Part shown: positions 38,170-46,993 of the stretch, one piece after another
How positions within the stretch are numbered: position 1 is the first letter of the stretch
Layout: each line of letters starts with the position of its first letter
Program-made: the position numbers and the translations under genes
The notes under the pieces: generated by a model
What the model was told of the DNA's origin: nothing
Seen by the model: only the letters and a program-made list of their open reading frames with translations
Database searches by the model: none
Origin: Bifidobacterium phasiani
Lineage (GTDB): Bacteria; Actinomycetota; Actinomycetes; Actinomycetales; Bifidobacteriaceae
Direction: 5' to 3'
Assembly (NCBI RefSeq): GCF_019331775.1
Contig: NZ_JAHBBD010000005.1
Location: 1 to 64,000, forward strand
Length of the DNA stretch: 64,000 nt

Positions 38170-39735
38170 TCAGCCCTCCGCGGACGCCGGGCGGATGCGG
38201 GTGGCCGTGCCGGCGTCCAGCCCGGTGATGCGCGACCACTGGGCCGGGTCGGCGTCCAGGATCGAGTCGACGGTCTCGCGGAACTCGTCCTCCGCGGCCC
38301 GCGCCAGCATGTCGACGCCGATCGCCACGTCGGCGCCGGTCTCGATGGATGCCTTCACCGCGCGCGTCTTTGCGCGGTCGACGATGTTCTTCAGCATCGC
38401 GCCGGAGACGACGTCGGCCAGGTGCACCGCGCGCCACCGGCCGCGCTCGTCGCACACGTCGCACACGTGGCGCCGCTCGTCGCGCGCGTAGATGTCGCGC
38501 ACCAGCACGCCGACCAGCGCGTCGGCGTCCACGCCGCGCTCCAGCGGCAGGTCGTCGGTCAGGTAGTGCCGGACGATCTGGCCGGCCTGCTCGACGTCCG
38601 GCCGGTCCACGCGGATCTTCACGTCGAGCCGCCCGGGGCGCAGCACGGCCGGGTCGATCATGTCGATGCGGTTCGACGCGCCGATCACCATGACGTTGTC
38701 CAGCCGCTCGACGCCGTCGAGCTCGGCGAGGAACTGCGGCACGATGGTCGTCTCCACGTCGCTGGAGACGCCGGAGCCGCGCGTGCGCAGCAGCGAGTCC
38801 ATCTCGTCGATGAACACGATGACCGGACAGCCCTCCGCCGCGCGCTCGCGGGCGCGGGCGAAGATCATGCGCACCAGGCGCTCGGACTCGCCGACGAACT
38901 TGTTCAGCAGCTCGGGGCCCTTGACCGACAGGAACACCCCGCCCCCGCCGCTGCCCTCGGACAGCATGTGCGCGACGGCCTTGGCGATCAGCGTCTTGCC
39001 GTTGCCCGGGGGCCCGTACAGCAGCACGCCCTTGGGCGGCTGCAAATCGTAGCGCTCGAACAGGCGCCGGTGCAGGAACGGCAGCTGGACCGCGTCGCGG
39101 ATGCGTTCGATCTGCCCGTCGAGGCCGCCGATGTCCGCGAAGGTCACGTCCGGGGTCTCCTCGAGCACCAGGTCGGCGTCGTCCTCGCCGGGCAGCAGCT
39201 CCAGCGCCAGGCGCGCCGACGGGTCGACGACGACGCGGTCGGAGGACTCGATCCGCGTGTGCGCCAGCGCCGTGGAGCGCCGCACCAGCGTGACGGCGCC
39301 GCCGCCGTCGCGCACGATCAGCCGGCCGTCGTCCAGCGTCTGCGCGACGATGCGCACCGGGCCGACCGTGTCGACGTCGCGCTGACCGACCAGCACCATG
39401 TTCTCGTTGAGCATCACCGTGCGGCCGGCCTCGAGCCGGGCCGCGTTGACCGAGGGGGCCACCGGCACGACCATGCGCCGGGTCCCGGCGATCACCTCGG
39501 CGTCGGCGTAGCGCACGCCGTCGCCGTCGACCCCGCTGGAGTCCACGCGCACCATCGTCGCGAAGGTCAGCGGCGGGCGCGCGATCCGGGAGAGCTGGGA
39601 CTTGGCCCGGGTCAGCTCCCTGCCCGCGCGGTTCAGCGCCTCGGCGAGCGCATGGTTCTTGGCCATCAGCCGGTCGTTGAGCGCCGCGAGGTCCTCGTCG
39701 CCGCCCGCCGCCGTCACCGCGTCATCTGCCGTCAT
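38170..39735 (-). CDS. arc: AAA ATPase ARC/Mpa (forming ring-shaped complexes)
   Basis: 521 residues. N-terminal coiled coil (AALNDRLMAKNHALAEALNRAGREL), two OB-type domains, then an AAA module with Walker A YGPPGNGKTL, Walker B IVFIDEMDSLL and sensor/arginine finger region RIDMIDPAVLRPGRLD. The hexamer recognises the Pup helix and unfolds tagged proteins. The C-terminus ends TRIRPASAEG, without the Gln-Tyr-Leu tail that docks Mpa to the 20S proteasome; this agrees with the absence of prcBA. It overlaps the dedA gene by 14 bases and starts after AAAGGAC. Confidence 0.93.
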   Translation of the reverse strand: MTADDAVTAAGGDEDLAALNDRLMAKNHALAEALNRAGRELTRAKSQLSRIARPPLTFATMVRVDSSGVDGDGVRYADAEVIAGTRRMVVPVAPSVNAARLEAGRTVMLNENMVLVGQRDVDTVGPVRIVAQTLDDGRLIVRDGGGAVTLVRRSTALAHTRIESSDRVVVDPSARLALELLPGEDDADLVLEETPDVTFADIGGLDGQIERIRDAVQLPFLHRRLFERYDLQPPKGVLLYGPPGNGKTLIAKAVAHMLSEGSGGGGVFLSVKGPELLNKFVGESERLVRMIFARARERAAEGCPVIVFIDEMDSLLRTRGSGVSSDVETTIVPQFLAELDGVERLDNVMVIGASNRIDMIDPAVLRPGRLDVKIRVDRPDVEQAGQIVRHYLTDDLPLERGVDADALVGVLVRDIYARDERRHVCDVCDERGRWRAVHLADVVSGAMLKNIVDRAKTRAVKASIETGADVAIGVDMLARAAEDEFRETVDSILDADPAQWSRITGLDAGTATRIRPASAEG

Positions 39736-40423
39736 CGCCGTCCTTTCGTCCCGCCATCAGGTTACGCGCCCAGCGCGCGACGCACACGACGATGACCACG
39801 ATGAAGACGACGATGACCACGTTCTCGAACATGTCGAGCACGCCGAGGATCGAGCACCACTGGTCGCCCAGCAGGTAGCCGGCGCTGACCAGGACGGTGT
39901 TCCACACCGCCGAGCCCAGCAGCGTCCAGCCGGTGAACGCCGGGAAGTTCATCTGGTTGAAGCCCGCGGGGATCGAGATCAGCGAGCGCACCACGGGGAT
40001 GACGCGGCCGATGAGCACCGACCAGGTGCCGTACCGGGTGAACCAGCGGTTGGCCTTGTCGACGTCGCCGCGGCTGACGCCGGGGATCCTGTCGGCGGCG
40101 CGCTGGATGCGGTGCAGGCCCACCCACCGGGCGATGCCGTACAGCACCCAGGCGCCGGCCACGGAGCCGGCCGTCGCCCAGACGATCGCCTCGACCAGCC
40201 CCAGGTTGCCGCGCGCGGCGGTGAACCCGGCCAGCGGCAGGATGACCTCGCTGGGGATCGGCGGGAAGATGGATTCCAGGGCGATGGCCAGGGCGACGCC
40301 GACGCCGCCGACCGTCTCCATCACGGAGACCAGCCACGAGGTGATGGCGCCGATGATCCCGTCGCTGTTGGTCTCGCACAGCGGGGCCGCGGCCGCGATA
40401 AGGGAAACATGCATACCGGCCAT
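39722..40423 (-). CDS. DedA-family membrane protein
   Basis: 233 residues from the chosen ATG (MAGMHVS). DedA/VTT fold: re-entrant helix ESIFPPIPSEVILPLAGFTA, the conserved RVIPVVRSLISIPAG motif and four to five other membrane helices. DedA proteins move polyprenyl phosphate or phospholipids across the membrane and support envelope integrity. The reading frame remains open with a TTG further up (40444) and another ATG at 40414, so the start is uncertain by a few codons. It precedes arc on the same strand with a 14-base overlap; divergent serB begins 29 bases away. Confidence 0.88.
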   Translation of the reverse strand: MAGMHVSLIAAAAPLCETNSDGIIGAITSWLVSVMETVGGVGVALAIALESIFPPIPSEVILPLAGFTAARGNLGLVEAIVWATAGSVAGAWVLYGIARWVGLHRIQRAADRIPGVSRGDVDKANRWFTRYGTWSVLIGRVIPVVRSLISIPAGFNQMNFPAFTGWTLLGSAVWNTVLVSAGYLLGDQWCSILGVLDMFENVVIVVFIVVIVVCVARWARNLMAGRKDGDDGR

Positions 40424-40452
40424 TGTCCCAGTGATTTCCGACAATCGGTGCT

Positions 40453-41124
40453 ATGTCCGAAGAAACTTTGCAACCCCTTGACGCGCCCACGCTCGATGCG
40501 CCGGGACTGCTGGTCATGGATGTGGACTCCACGCTGATCGACGAGGAGGTCATCGACCTGCTCGGCGATCAGGCCGGGGTCGGCGCGCAGGTGGCCGCGG
40601 TGACCGCCCGCGCGATGGCCGGCGAGCTCGACTTCGCTCAGGCGCTGCGCGAGCGCGTGGGGCTGCTGGCCGGACTGCCCGAATCGGTGTTCGACCGGGT
40701 GCGCCGGTCGGCGCACTTCACCCGCGGCGCGCTGGAGCTCATCGACGCGCTGCATCGGCACGGCTGGAAGGTGGGCGTGGTCTCCGGCGGCTTCCACGAG
40801 GTGGTGGACGGCCTGGCCGCCGAGGCGGGCATCGACCACCGGCTGGCGAACCGCCTGGAGGTGGCGGACGGCCGGCTGACCGGCCGGGTGTCCGGGCCGA
40901 TCGTCACGCGCGTGATGAAGCGCGACGCGCTGCTGGCGTGGGCCCGGGCCGACGGCGTGCCGATGGCGCAGACCGTGGCCCTGGGCGACGGCGCGAACGA
41001 CATCCCGATGATCCTGGAGGCGGGGCTGGGCGTGGCGTTCTGCGCCAAGCCCGCGGTCCGCCGGGCCGCGCCGCATGCGATCGACCGGCGCGACCTGACG
41101 CTGGTGCTCGACCTGCTGCGCTGA
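40453..41124 (+). CDS. serB: Phosphoserine phosphatase
   Basis: 223 residues. HAD superfamily enzyme making L-serine from O-phosphoserine. Motif I MDVDSTLIDEE holds the nucleophile and acid Asp, and Glu in the IDEEV segment is typical of SerB. Motif II is VVSGGF, and motif III/IV is ALGDGANDIPMI. It lacks the N-terminal ACT domains of mycobacterial SerB2. It is divergent to dedA and convergent with fmt. The 91-base 3' gap to fmt carries a twofold TCCGAGCGGCCGCG repeat but no clear terminator. Confidence 0.95.
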   Translation: MSEETLQPLDAPTLDAPGLLVMDVDSTLIDEEVIDLLGDQAGVGAQVAAVTARAMAGELDFAQALRERVGLLAGLPESVFDRVRRSAHFTRGALELIDALHRHGWKVGVVSGGFHEVVDGLAAEAGIDHRLANRLEVADGRLTGRVSGPIVTRVMKRDALLAWARADGVPMAQTVALGDGANDIPMILEAGLGVAFCAKPAVRRAAPHAIDRRDLTLVLDLLR

Positions 41125-41215
41125 GCGCCGCCGGCGCGGGGGACGGCCGCAGCACGTCCGAGCGGCCGCGTCGCATCCGAGCGGCCGCGGCGCGGGTCGG
41201 CGGCGATACGCGCGG

Positions 41216-42184
41216 TCAGTCGCAGTACGCGGCCTCGCCCAGGCGCGCGCCGCGCGCCCAGTCGGCCGCGTTCATGGCCTTCTTGCCCTGCGCCTTGACC
41301 TCGAGCAGCTCCAGGGGGTCGCTTGCGGTGCCCACCCATACGTGCTTCTTGTCCGCGCACAGCCGGCCCGGCGCCAGGCCGGCCGGCGCCGCGGGGTCGT
41401 TCCCGGCGGGCCGGGCCGCGAGGATGTGCAGCACGCTCGGGTCCCGGTCCCCGTCCTCCTGCGTGTGCAGCCGGCACCAGGCGCCGGGGTGCGGGGTGCA
41501 GGCGCGGATCTGGCGGTCGGCGGCGAACGCGGGCACGTCGAAGCGCACGTGCGCGTCCTCGACCTCGATCTTGCGGGCGATCTCGTAGGCGCCCTGCGGC
41601 TGGTCCACCGGGATGATCTCCCCGTCGGCCATGCCCTGCAGCGAGGCGGCCAGCAGGTGCGAGCCGTCCTCGGCCAGGCGGCCCAGCAGCTCGCCGGCGG
41701 TCTCGTGCTCGCCGACGGAGACGGTGGACTGCGCGAGGATGGGGCCGGAATCCATGCCCTTGGTGATGCGGAACACGGTCGCGCCGGTCACGCTCTCGCC
41801 GGCCCAGATCGCGCGCTGGACGGGCGCCGCGCCGCGCCACTGCGGCAGCAGCGAGAAGTGCAGGTTGTACCAGCCCAGCGGCAGCGCATCGAGCACGTCC
41901 TGCTTGAGGATCCTGCCGTAAGCGACCACGGCGGCGGCCTCGGCCCCGGTGGCGGCCAGCTCGTCGACGAAGGTGTCCTCGGAGGGGTCGGATTCGATCA
42001 CCGGCAGCCCCAGTTCGAGGGCGGCGGTCTTGACCGGGCTGGGCGCGATCCGGCGGCCTCGGCCGGTGGGCGCGTCGGGGCGGGTCAGCACCGCCACCAC
42101 GTCGAAGTGCTCGGTGTCGGCCGCCAGCGCGCGCAGCGAGGGCACGGCCACCTCGGGCGTGCCGGCAAACAGTACTCTCAGCAT
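41216..42184 (-). CDS. fmt: Methionyl-tRNA formyltransferase
   Basis: 322 residues. It formylates initiator Met-tRNA. N-terminal Rossmann core: MLRVLFAGTPEVAVPSL, SLLPQWRGAAPVQRAI (folate and formyl site with the Asn-His-Asp region), TVFRITKGMDSGPIL; C-terminal OB domain follows. AAAGGAG precedes the ATG. It is downstream of priA and the HAD gene, the priA-fmt order being common in bacteria. Confidence 0.96.
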   Translation of the reverse strand: MLRVLFAGTPEVAVPSLRALAADTEHFDVVAVLTRPDAPTGRGRRIAPSPVKTAALELGLPVIESDPSEDTFVDELAATGAEAAAVVAYGRILKQDVLDALPLGWYNLHFSLLPQWRGAAPVQRAIWAGESVTGATVFRITKGMDSGPILAQSTVSVGEHETAGELLGRLAEDGSHLLAASLQGMADGEIIPVDQPQGAYEIARKIEVEDAHVRFDVPAFAADRQIRACTPHPGAWCRLHTQEDGDRDPSVLHILAARPAGNDPAAPAGLAPGRLCADKKHVWVGTASDPLELLEVKAQGKKAMNAADWARGARLGEAAYCD

Positions 42185-42307
42185 CGTTCCGCTCCTTTCG
42201 CGCCCCGGTCCGGGGCGCCGTCTGGACTGAGCCTACGCTACCCCCGGCGCCGAAGACACGCAACGCGCGGCCCCGTGCGCCGGCGCCGCCCCGGGCGGCC
42301 CGGGGCG

Positions 42308-43012
42308 TCAGCGCAGCGCCGGGATCGCGACGCCCATCGAGATCAGCAGCTCGCGCAGCCGGCGCGGGTCGCGGAAGCGGATGCCGCGGATGCCGGCCTC
42401 GTTCGCGCCGACGATGTTCATCGCCTTGTCGTCGATGAACACGGCGGACGCGGCGTCCACGCCGAAGCGCCCGAGCGCCAGCTCGTAGATGTCGCGGTGC
42501 GGCTTGCGCATCCCCACGTAGCCGGAGACCACCTTGTCGTCGAGCCCGCGCAGGATCGCGCACTGCTCCTCGGCGATCGGGTACAGCGTCCTCTCCCAGT
42601 TCGACAGACCCCACACGCCGACGCCCGCGGCCTTGAGGTCGTCGACGAGCACGCGCGCCCCGGGCACCGGGCCGACCAGCGAATCCTGGAAGTTCGCCAG
42701 GTAGTACGTGAGGATATCGGCCCACCGGTCGCCGTGGGTGGCGCGCATCCACGCGATCGCCTCCTCGTGCGTGGCGCCGGCGTCCATCATGTCGTTGGCG
42801 TCGTAGAACCCCGAGACGTCGTTGTCGAGGAACGCCTCGGCGGTGTCCTCGCCGTAGCGCGGCACGAGCACCGCGCCGGGCTCCCAGTAGATCAGCACGT
42901 TGCCGAAGTCGAAGATCACGTGCTCCACCGGCCTGCCGACGGCCTGCGCGGCGGGCCCCTCGGCCACCAGCACGTCGTAGTCCATCTGCGGTTCGCCGGG
43001 CCAGCCCTTCAT
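42308..43012 (-). CDS. HAD-family hydrolase
   Basis: 234 residues. Motif I is HVIFDFGNVLIYW (Asp nucleophile and Asn in place of the second Asp, as in epoxide-hydrolase/HAD IA3 types), motif II GLSNWE and motif IV VFIDDKAMNIVGA. It belongs to the sEH/YihX-like HAD-IA group, cytosolic phosphatases for small sugar phosphates. AGGAGG is well placed before the ATG. It lies between priA and fmt on the same strand; substrate unknown. Confidence 0.9.
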   Translation of the reverse strand: MKGWPGEPQMDYDVLVAEGPAAQAVGRPVEHVIFDFGNVLIYWEPGAVLVPRYGEDTAEAFLDNDVSGFYDANDMMDAGATHEEAIAWMRATHGDRWADILTYYLANFQDSLVGPVPGARVLVDDLKAAGVGVWGLSNWERTLYPIAEEQCAILRGLDDKVVSGYVGMRKPHRDIYELALGRFGVDAASAVFIDDKAMNIVGANEAGIRGIRFRDPRRLRELLISMGVAIPALR

Positions 43013-43148
43013 GGCGTCCTCCTGTCGTCGTCCCGTCCGCGGCCGGTCGCCGCGGATCCCGGTTCCATCGAACCACGCCGCGCCGACGTCCGGGCCCCGC
43101 CGGCCGCGCCGGCGCCCGGAGCGCCGTGGCCACGGGCGCGCACGGACC

Positions 43149-45485
43149 TCAGATCAGATCCTTGGGGTCGAGCTGGAAGCGCAGCTCCCCCGGCTCGCGG
43201 GCGGCGACGTGCCGGGCGACCTCGGCGCGCAGCCGGACGGCCAGCTCGGCGCGCCGCGACTGCGGCACGCGCACCACGGCCTTGACGCGGTCGCGCGTCA
43301 CCTCCAGCTCGCGCGCGTCGACGGTGCGCGGCTGCGCGATCGGCACCGGCCCCAGCACCGCCGGCACCGTGCCGGCGGCCGTGCTCACCTCGGCCCAATC
43401 GCCGCCCAGCGCGCCGATGCGCCGCAGCAGGCCGCCCACGGCGTCGCGCCGCCCCCAGACGCATGCGGCGGCGAGCGCCGGCGGCAGGCCGACCTCGGCG
43501 CGCTCCTGCAGCTCGCGCGCGGCGAGCACCGTGCCGTCCCACAGCATCAGCGACTGCGCGATGAGCGGGTCGGTCTCCCCGATCAGCAGGGCCTGTCCGC
43601 CGCGGGAGCGCGGCGCGCACATCGCGACCACGCGCATCCACGCGGTCAGCGCGTCGACGCGGGCGTCCACCCCCGGCGCGTACAGGCTGGTCCAGGCGTC
43701 CAGCATCGCCACGGCGCGGTACTCCGAACCGCCCGGCCCCTCGCCGCGCACCCGCGGTTCGGCGCCCGGCGTCGCGATGACGATCATCGGCGCGCAGGCC
43801 ACGTCCTCGACGACGCCGCGCGGCTGGCTCGGGCTCGACAGCACGACGGGCACGTTGCGGAACAGCCCCTGCAGCTCGCGCGCCGTGCCGGCCGCGCCGA
43901 CGCGGACCACACGCATGCGCTCGCCCCCGCAGCCCGGGCACGACCAGCCGACGGCCGCCTTGCCGCACCACAGGCAGCGCGGGGCGTCGTCCCCGGTCCG
44001 GCGCAGCGGGCCGGAGCATCGCGGGCAGCGGGCCTGGCGGTGGCACGCCGCGCAGCTCAGCGCCTCGCCGACCCCGTCCTGCGGGATGGACAGCAGGACC
44101 GGCCCGCCCTCCAGCGCCTTGGTCAGGATCGAGACCGCGGTGTGCGGCACGCGCGCGCCGATGCTGGGGTCGGCCAGGCGGGCGAGCTCCTCGCGGTTGA
44201 GCCAGCGCACCCAGGGGGTGCGTTCCTTGGCCACCGCGGGCAGCGGACGGATCGGCGTGGAGAACCCGCCGACCGGCGTCTGCACGGTGTGGTTGCCGCC
44301 GGTCTCCCACTGGCTGATCGGGCTGCGGGCGTTCGCCATCGCGACGAACACCCCGTCGTGCGCCTTGGCGCGCAGCCGCAGCACGCCGCGGGCGTTCGCG
44401 TACGGCATCATGCCGTCGGCGTTCTGGTAGGCCGCGTCGTCGACGATCGCGAACAGCGCGGGGCCGGCGACCGGCGCGTACATCGCCGCGCGGGTGCCGA
44501 TGACGCAGCGCACCTGCCCGGCCACGACGGCCAGGTAGGCGCGGTAGCGCTCGGCCGCCGGCATCGCGGCGGTCAGGATCGCCACGTCGCCCTCGTAGCC
44601 GCCGTTCGCCGAGCCGGAGGGCTCGAAGATCCGCAGGCCGGCCAGCCGCATCGCGTCCGCCAGGTCGCCGATCTCGCGTGAGCCGGGCAGCACGAACACC
44701 GCCGAGCCTCCGGCCGACAGCCGGGTGGTCGCCATCCATGCGGCGAGCGCGCACCATTCCCCGGCCCCGGGCAGCGGGTCGACGACGAATGCCTTGAAGC
44801 CCGACCCGTGCAGCGCGTCGTCGAGCAGATGGAGGTTACCGTAGCAGGCCGGCAGTCGGTCGAAGCGTTCGCGCAGCTCGCGGCGGCGCGCCTGATCGCG
44901 GCGGGCGTCGGCCTGGCGGCGCGCGTCGCCGGATGCGGCCGCGGCGTCGCCGGGCCGGTCAGCCCCGGGCTCGGCGGCGGTCCGGGCGTCGCCGCCGGGG
45001 CGGGCCGGTCCGCCCCGGCGGCGCGGGAACGAGGCGACCAGCCGCTGCTCCTGCTCGATGCGGGCGACGCGCGGCGGCACCGCCATGCGCAGGATGTTGG
45101 CCCGGGTGCCCCCGTAGGCGTCGGCGATCAGGCCGATGTCCTCGCGCATCGCCGCGGGCACGAGGACCTCCGGGCTGACGACGCGCTCGATGTAGCGCAG
45201 CGACGACGACGGCGTGTCGCTGCGCTCGGCGCGCTCCCAGACCACGCCGTTGACGCGCTGGCCGCCGAAGCGCACGCGCACCGGCACGCCCGGACGCGCC
45301 GCCTCGGACTGGCGTTCGTCGACCAGGTAGTCGAAGGTGCGCCCCAGATGGGTGGCCTGCACGTCGAGCACGACGCGGGCGATCGGCAGGTCGGACGCCG
45401 GGGTGCGGCGCGCGGGTTCGCGACGGCGGCGCCTGCGCGGCGCAAGGCCGTCAAGCGCCAGCTGTTCGGCGTCCGATGCACTCAT
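43149..45485 (-). CDS. priA: PriA-like replication restart protein, helicase motifs degenerate
   Basis: 778 residues. Primosomal protein N' architecture: 3' DNA-binding domain (ARVVLDVQATHLGRTFDYLV), an inserted Cys-rich zinc region (SCAACHRQARCPRC and CLWCGKAAVGWSCPGC) and C-terminal domain (ALLIGETDPL). In the place of Walker A there is VDPLPGAGEWCALA, which has no GKT, and the DEEH box is AIVDDAAYQNADG. It is therefore probably unable to hydrolyse ATP, as described for actinobacterial PriA homologues, and may act as a structural loader. N-terminus is Arg-rich. Confidence 0.9.
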   Translation of the reverse strand: MSASDAEQLALDGLAPRRRRRREPARRTPASDLPIARVVLDVQATHLGRTFDYLVDERQSEAARPGVPVRVRFGGQRVNGVVWERAERSDTPSSSLRYIERVVSPEVLVPAAMREDIGLIADAYGGTRANILRMAVPPRVARIEQEQRLVASFPRRRGGPARPGGDARTAAEPGADRPGDAAAASGDARRQADARRDQARRRELRERFDRLPACYGNLHLLDDALHGSGFKAFVVDPLPGAGEWCALAAWMATTRLSAGGSAVFVLPGSREIGDLADAMRLAGLRIFEPSGSANGGYEGDVAILTAAMPAAERYRAYLAVVAGQVRCVIGTRAAMYAPVAGPALFAIVDDAAYQNADGMMPYANARGVLRLRAKAHDGVFVAMANARSPISQWETGGNHTVQTPVGGFSTPIRPLPAVAKERTPWVRWLNREELARLADPSIGARVPHTAVSILTKALEGGPVLLSIPQDGVGEALSCAACHRQARCPRCSGPLRRTGDDAPRCLWCGKAAVGWSCPGCGGERMRVVRVGAAGTARELQGLFRNVPVVLSSPSQPRGVVEDVACAPMIVIATPGAEPRVRGEGPGGSEYRAVAMLDAWTSLYAPGVDARVDALTAWMRVVAMCAPRSRGGQALLIGETDPLIAQSLMLWDGTVLAARELQERAEVGLPPALAAACVWGRRDAVGGLLRRIGALGGDWAEVSTAAGTVPAVLGPVPIAQPRTVDARELEVTRDRVKAVVRVPQSRRAELAVRLRAEVARHVAAREPGELRFQLDPKDLI

Positions 45486-45516
45486 GGGGTACAGATTAGC
45501 CCATGCGGGCCGCGGT

Positions 45517-46803
45517 TCAGTGCAGCGGCCACCACGGACGCAGCGGATAGGTGTCCGTGCCGTTCGCCGGGTCGGGCTTGACGCACAGGTACTGGTGGAT
45601 CTGGATGTTGTTGCGCTCGAAGTTCAGCGCGCATCCGGCCATGTACAGGCCCCACAGGCGCGCCTTCGGCTCGCCGACCATCGCCACGGCCTCGTCCCAG
45701 TGCTCGACGAGGTTGCGGTTCCAGTGGTGCAGGGTCATCGCGTAGTGCTGGCGCAGGTTCTCCTCGTGGATCACCTCGAAGCCGGTGTCGTGGATCTTGG
45801 TCTCGATCTCGCCCGGGGAGGCCAGCTGGCCGTCCGGGAAGATGTAGCGGTCGATGAACTCGCCGGCGGACTTGCCGACGTACGAGTTCGTGCGGGTGAT
45901 CTGGTGGTTGAGCAGCATGCCGTTCGGCTTGAGCTTGTCGAAGATCTCCTGGAAGTACATCGGGTAGTGCTTGACGCCGACATGCTCCATCATGCCCAGC
46001 GAGCAGATGCCGTCGAAGTCGCCCTCGGGCACGTCGCGGTAGTCCATCAGGCGGATCTCGGCCAGGTCCTCCAGCCCCTCGCGCCGGATCCACTCCCGGC
46101 CCCATTCGACCTGCGGCTCGGACAGCGTGACGCCGAGCACGTGGATGCCGCGCCTGGCGGCCGCGATCTCCATCGAGCCCCAGCCGCAGCCGATGTCGAG
46201 CAGGCGGTCGCCGGGCTTGAGCGCCAGCTTGTCGAGGACCAGCTCGAGCTTGGCCCGCTGCGCGTCCTCCAGCGAGGTCTGCGGGCCGTCGAACACCGCG
46301 CAGGTGTAGGTCATCGACGGGCCCAGGAACATCGCGTAGAACTCGTTCGACTGGTCGTAGTGGTAGCTCACCGTCGCCGCGTCGCCGGCCTTGGTGTGCG
46401 GCAGCAGTCCCTCGCGGATGCGCCGGGCGCGGCTCGGCCCCTCGATGCTCGGCGGCTCGGGGCGCCGGATGCCGTGGGAGGCGACGGCGGCGAGCGCCTT
46501 GGCGATGCCGGCCGCGCTCGGCTTGCGGGTGTAGGGCTTAAGGTCGGTGAGCATCCGGAACACGTCGTACGGGTCGCCGGGCACCAGCTGCGGCGAGCCG
46601 ATGTCGCCCTGCAGGTAGGCGCGGGCCAGGCCCAGCTCGCCCATGTCGTTCACCATGTAGTACACGGCGCGCGAGTTGTTGACGGTGATCGTCAGCGGGG
46701 CGTCCTCCGGCCCGAACGACGACCCGTCGAACGCCGTGACGCGCAGCGGCGCCTCCGGCCTGACGAACAACTGGATCATTTCGGCGACGGTCATCTGCGC
46801 CAT
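45517..46803 (-). CDS. Cyclopropane-fatty-acyl-phospholipid synthase family protein
   Basis: 428 residues, a SAM-dependent methyltransferase of the CFA/mycolic-acid-synthase family. It has an N-terminal lipid-binding domain, MTYTCAVFDGP, the SAM-binding motif LLDIGCGWGSMEIAAARRG, and CSLGMMEHVGVKHY/FIDRYIFPDG typical of Cfa. It would convert unsaturated acyl chains in membrane lipids to cyclopropane. The start MAQMTVAEM is backed by GGGAGG; an upstream in-frame ATG was rejected. Followed by priA on the same strand after 31 bases. Confidence 0.9.
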   Translation of the reverse strand: MAQMTVAEMIQLFVRPEAPLRVTAFDGSSFGPEDAPLTITVNNSRAVYYMVNDMGELGLARAYLQGDIGSPQLVPGDPYDVFRMLTDLKPYTRKPSAAGIAKALAAVASHGIRRPEPPSIEGPSRARRIREGLLPHTKAGDAATVSYHYDQSNEFYAMFLGPSMTYTCAVFDGPQTSLEDAQRAKLELVLDKLALKPGDRLLDIGCGWGSMEIAAARRGIHVLGVTLSEPQVEWGREWIRREGLEDLAEIRLMDYRDVPEGDFDGICSLGMMEHVGVKHYPMYFQEIFDKLKPNGMLLNHQITRTNSYVGKSAGEFIDRYIFPDGQLASPGEIETKIHDTGFEVIHEENLRQHYAMTLHHWNRNLVEHWDEAVAMVGEPKARLWGLYMAGCALNFERNNIQIHQYLCVKPDPANGTDTYPLRPWWPLH

Positions 46804-46913
46804 GTCAACCTCCCATCGACTCTGATTATCCATGCTGTAGCCTACTCGCCTTTGTTACGGCGAATCGCCCGCGTTTTCCCCTCGGCGCAAGCGCGGGCCC
46901 CGGATAGACGAAA

Positions 46914-46959
46914 CCGGTCCGGCTGACGGTCGGGGCTCCCCGGCCGCCGGTCGGACCGG
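46914..46959. terminator. Hairpin between metK and the CFA synthase gene
   Basis: CCGGTCCG (46914-46921) pairs with CGGACCGG (46952-46959), and internal GGTCGGGG/CCCCGGCC pairing strengthens it. It is about 35 bases after the metK stop and is a likely metK terminator. The rest of the 46804-46993 gap shows only a 14-base GCGC palindrome. Confidence 0.55.
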
Positions 46960-46993
46960 CCATGCGCGGCGCCGCGCGGCGCTTCCGCTGCGG

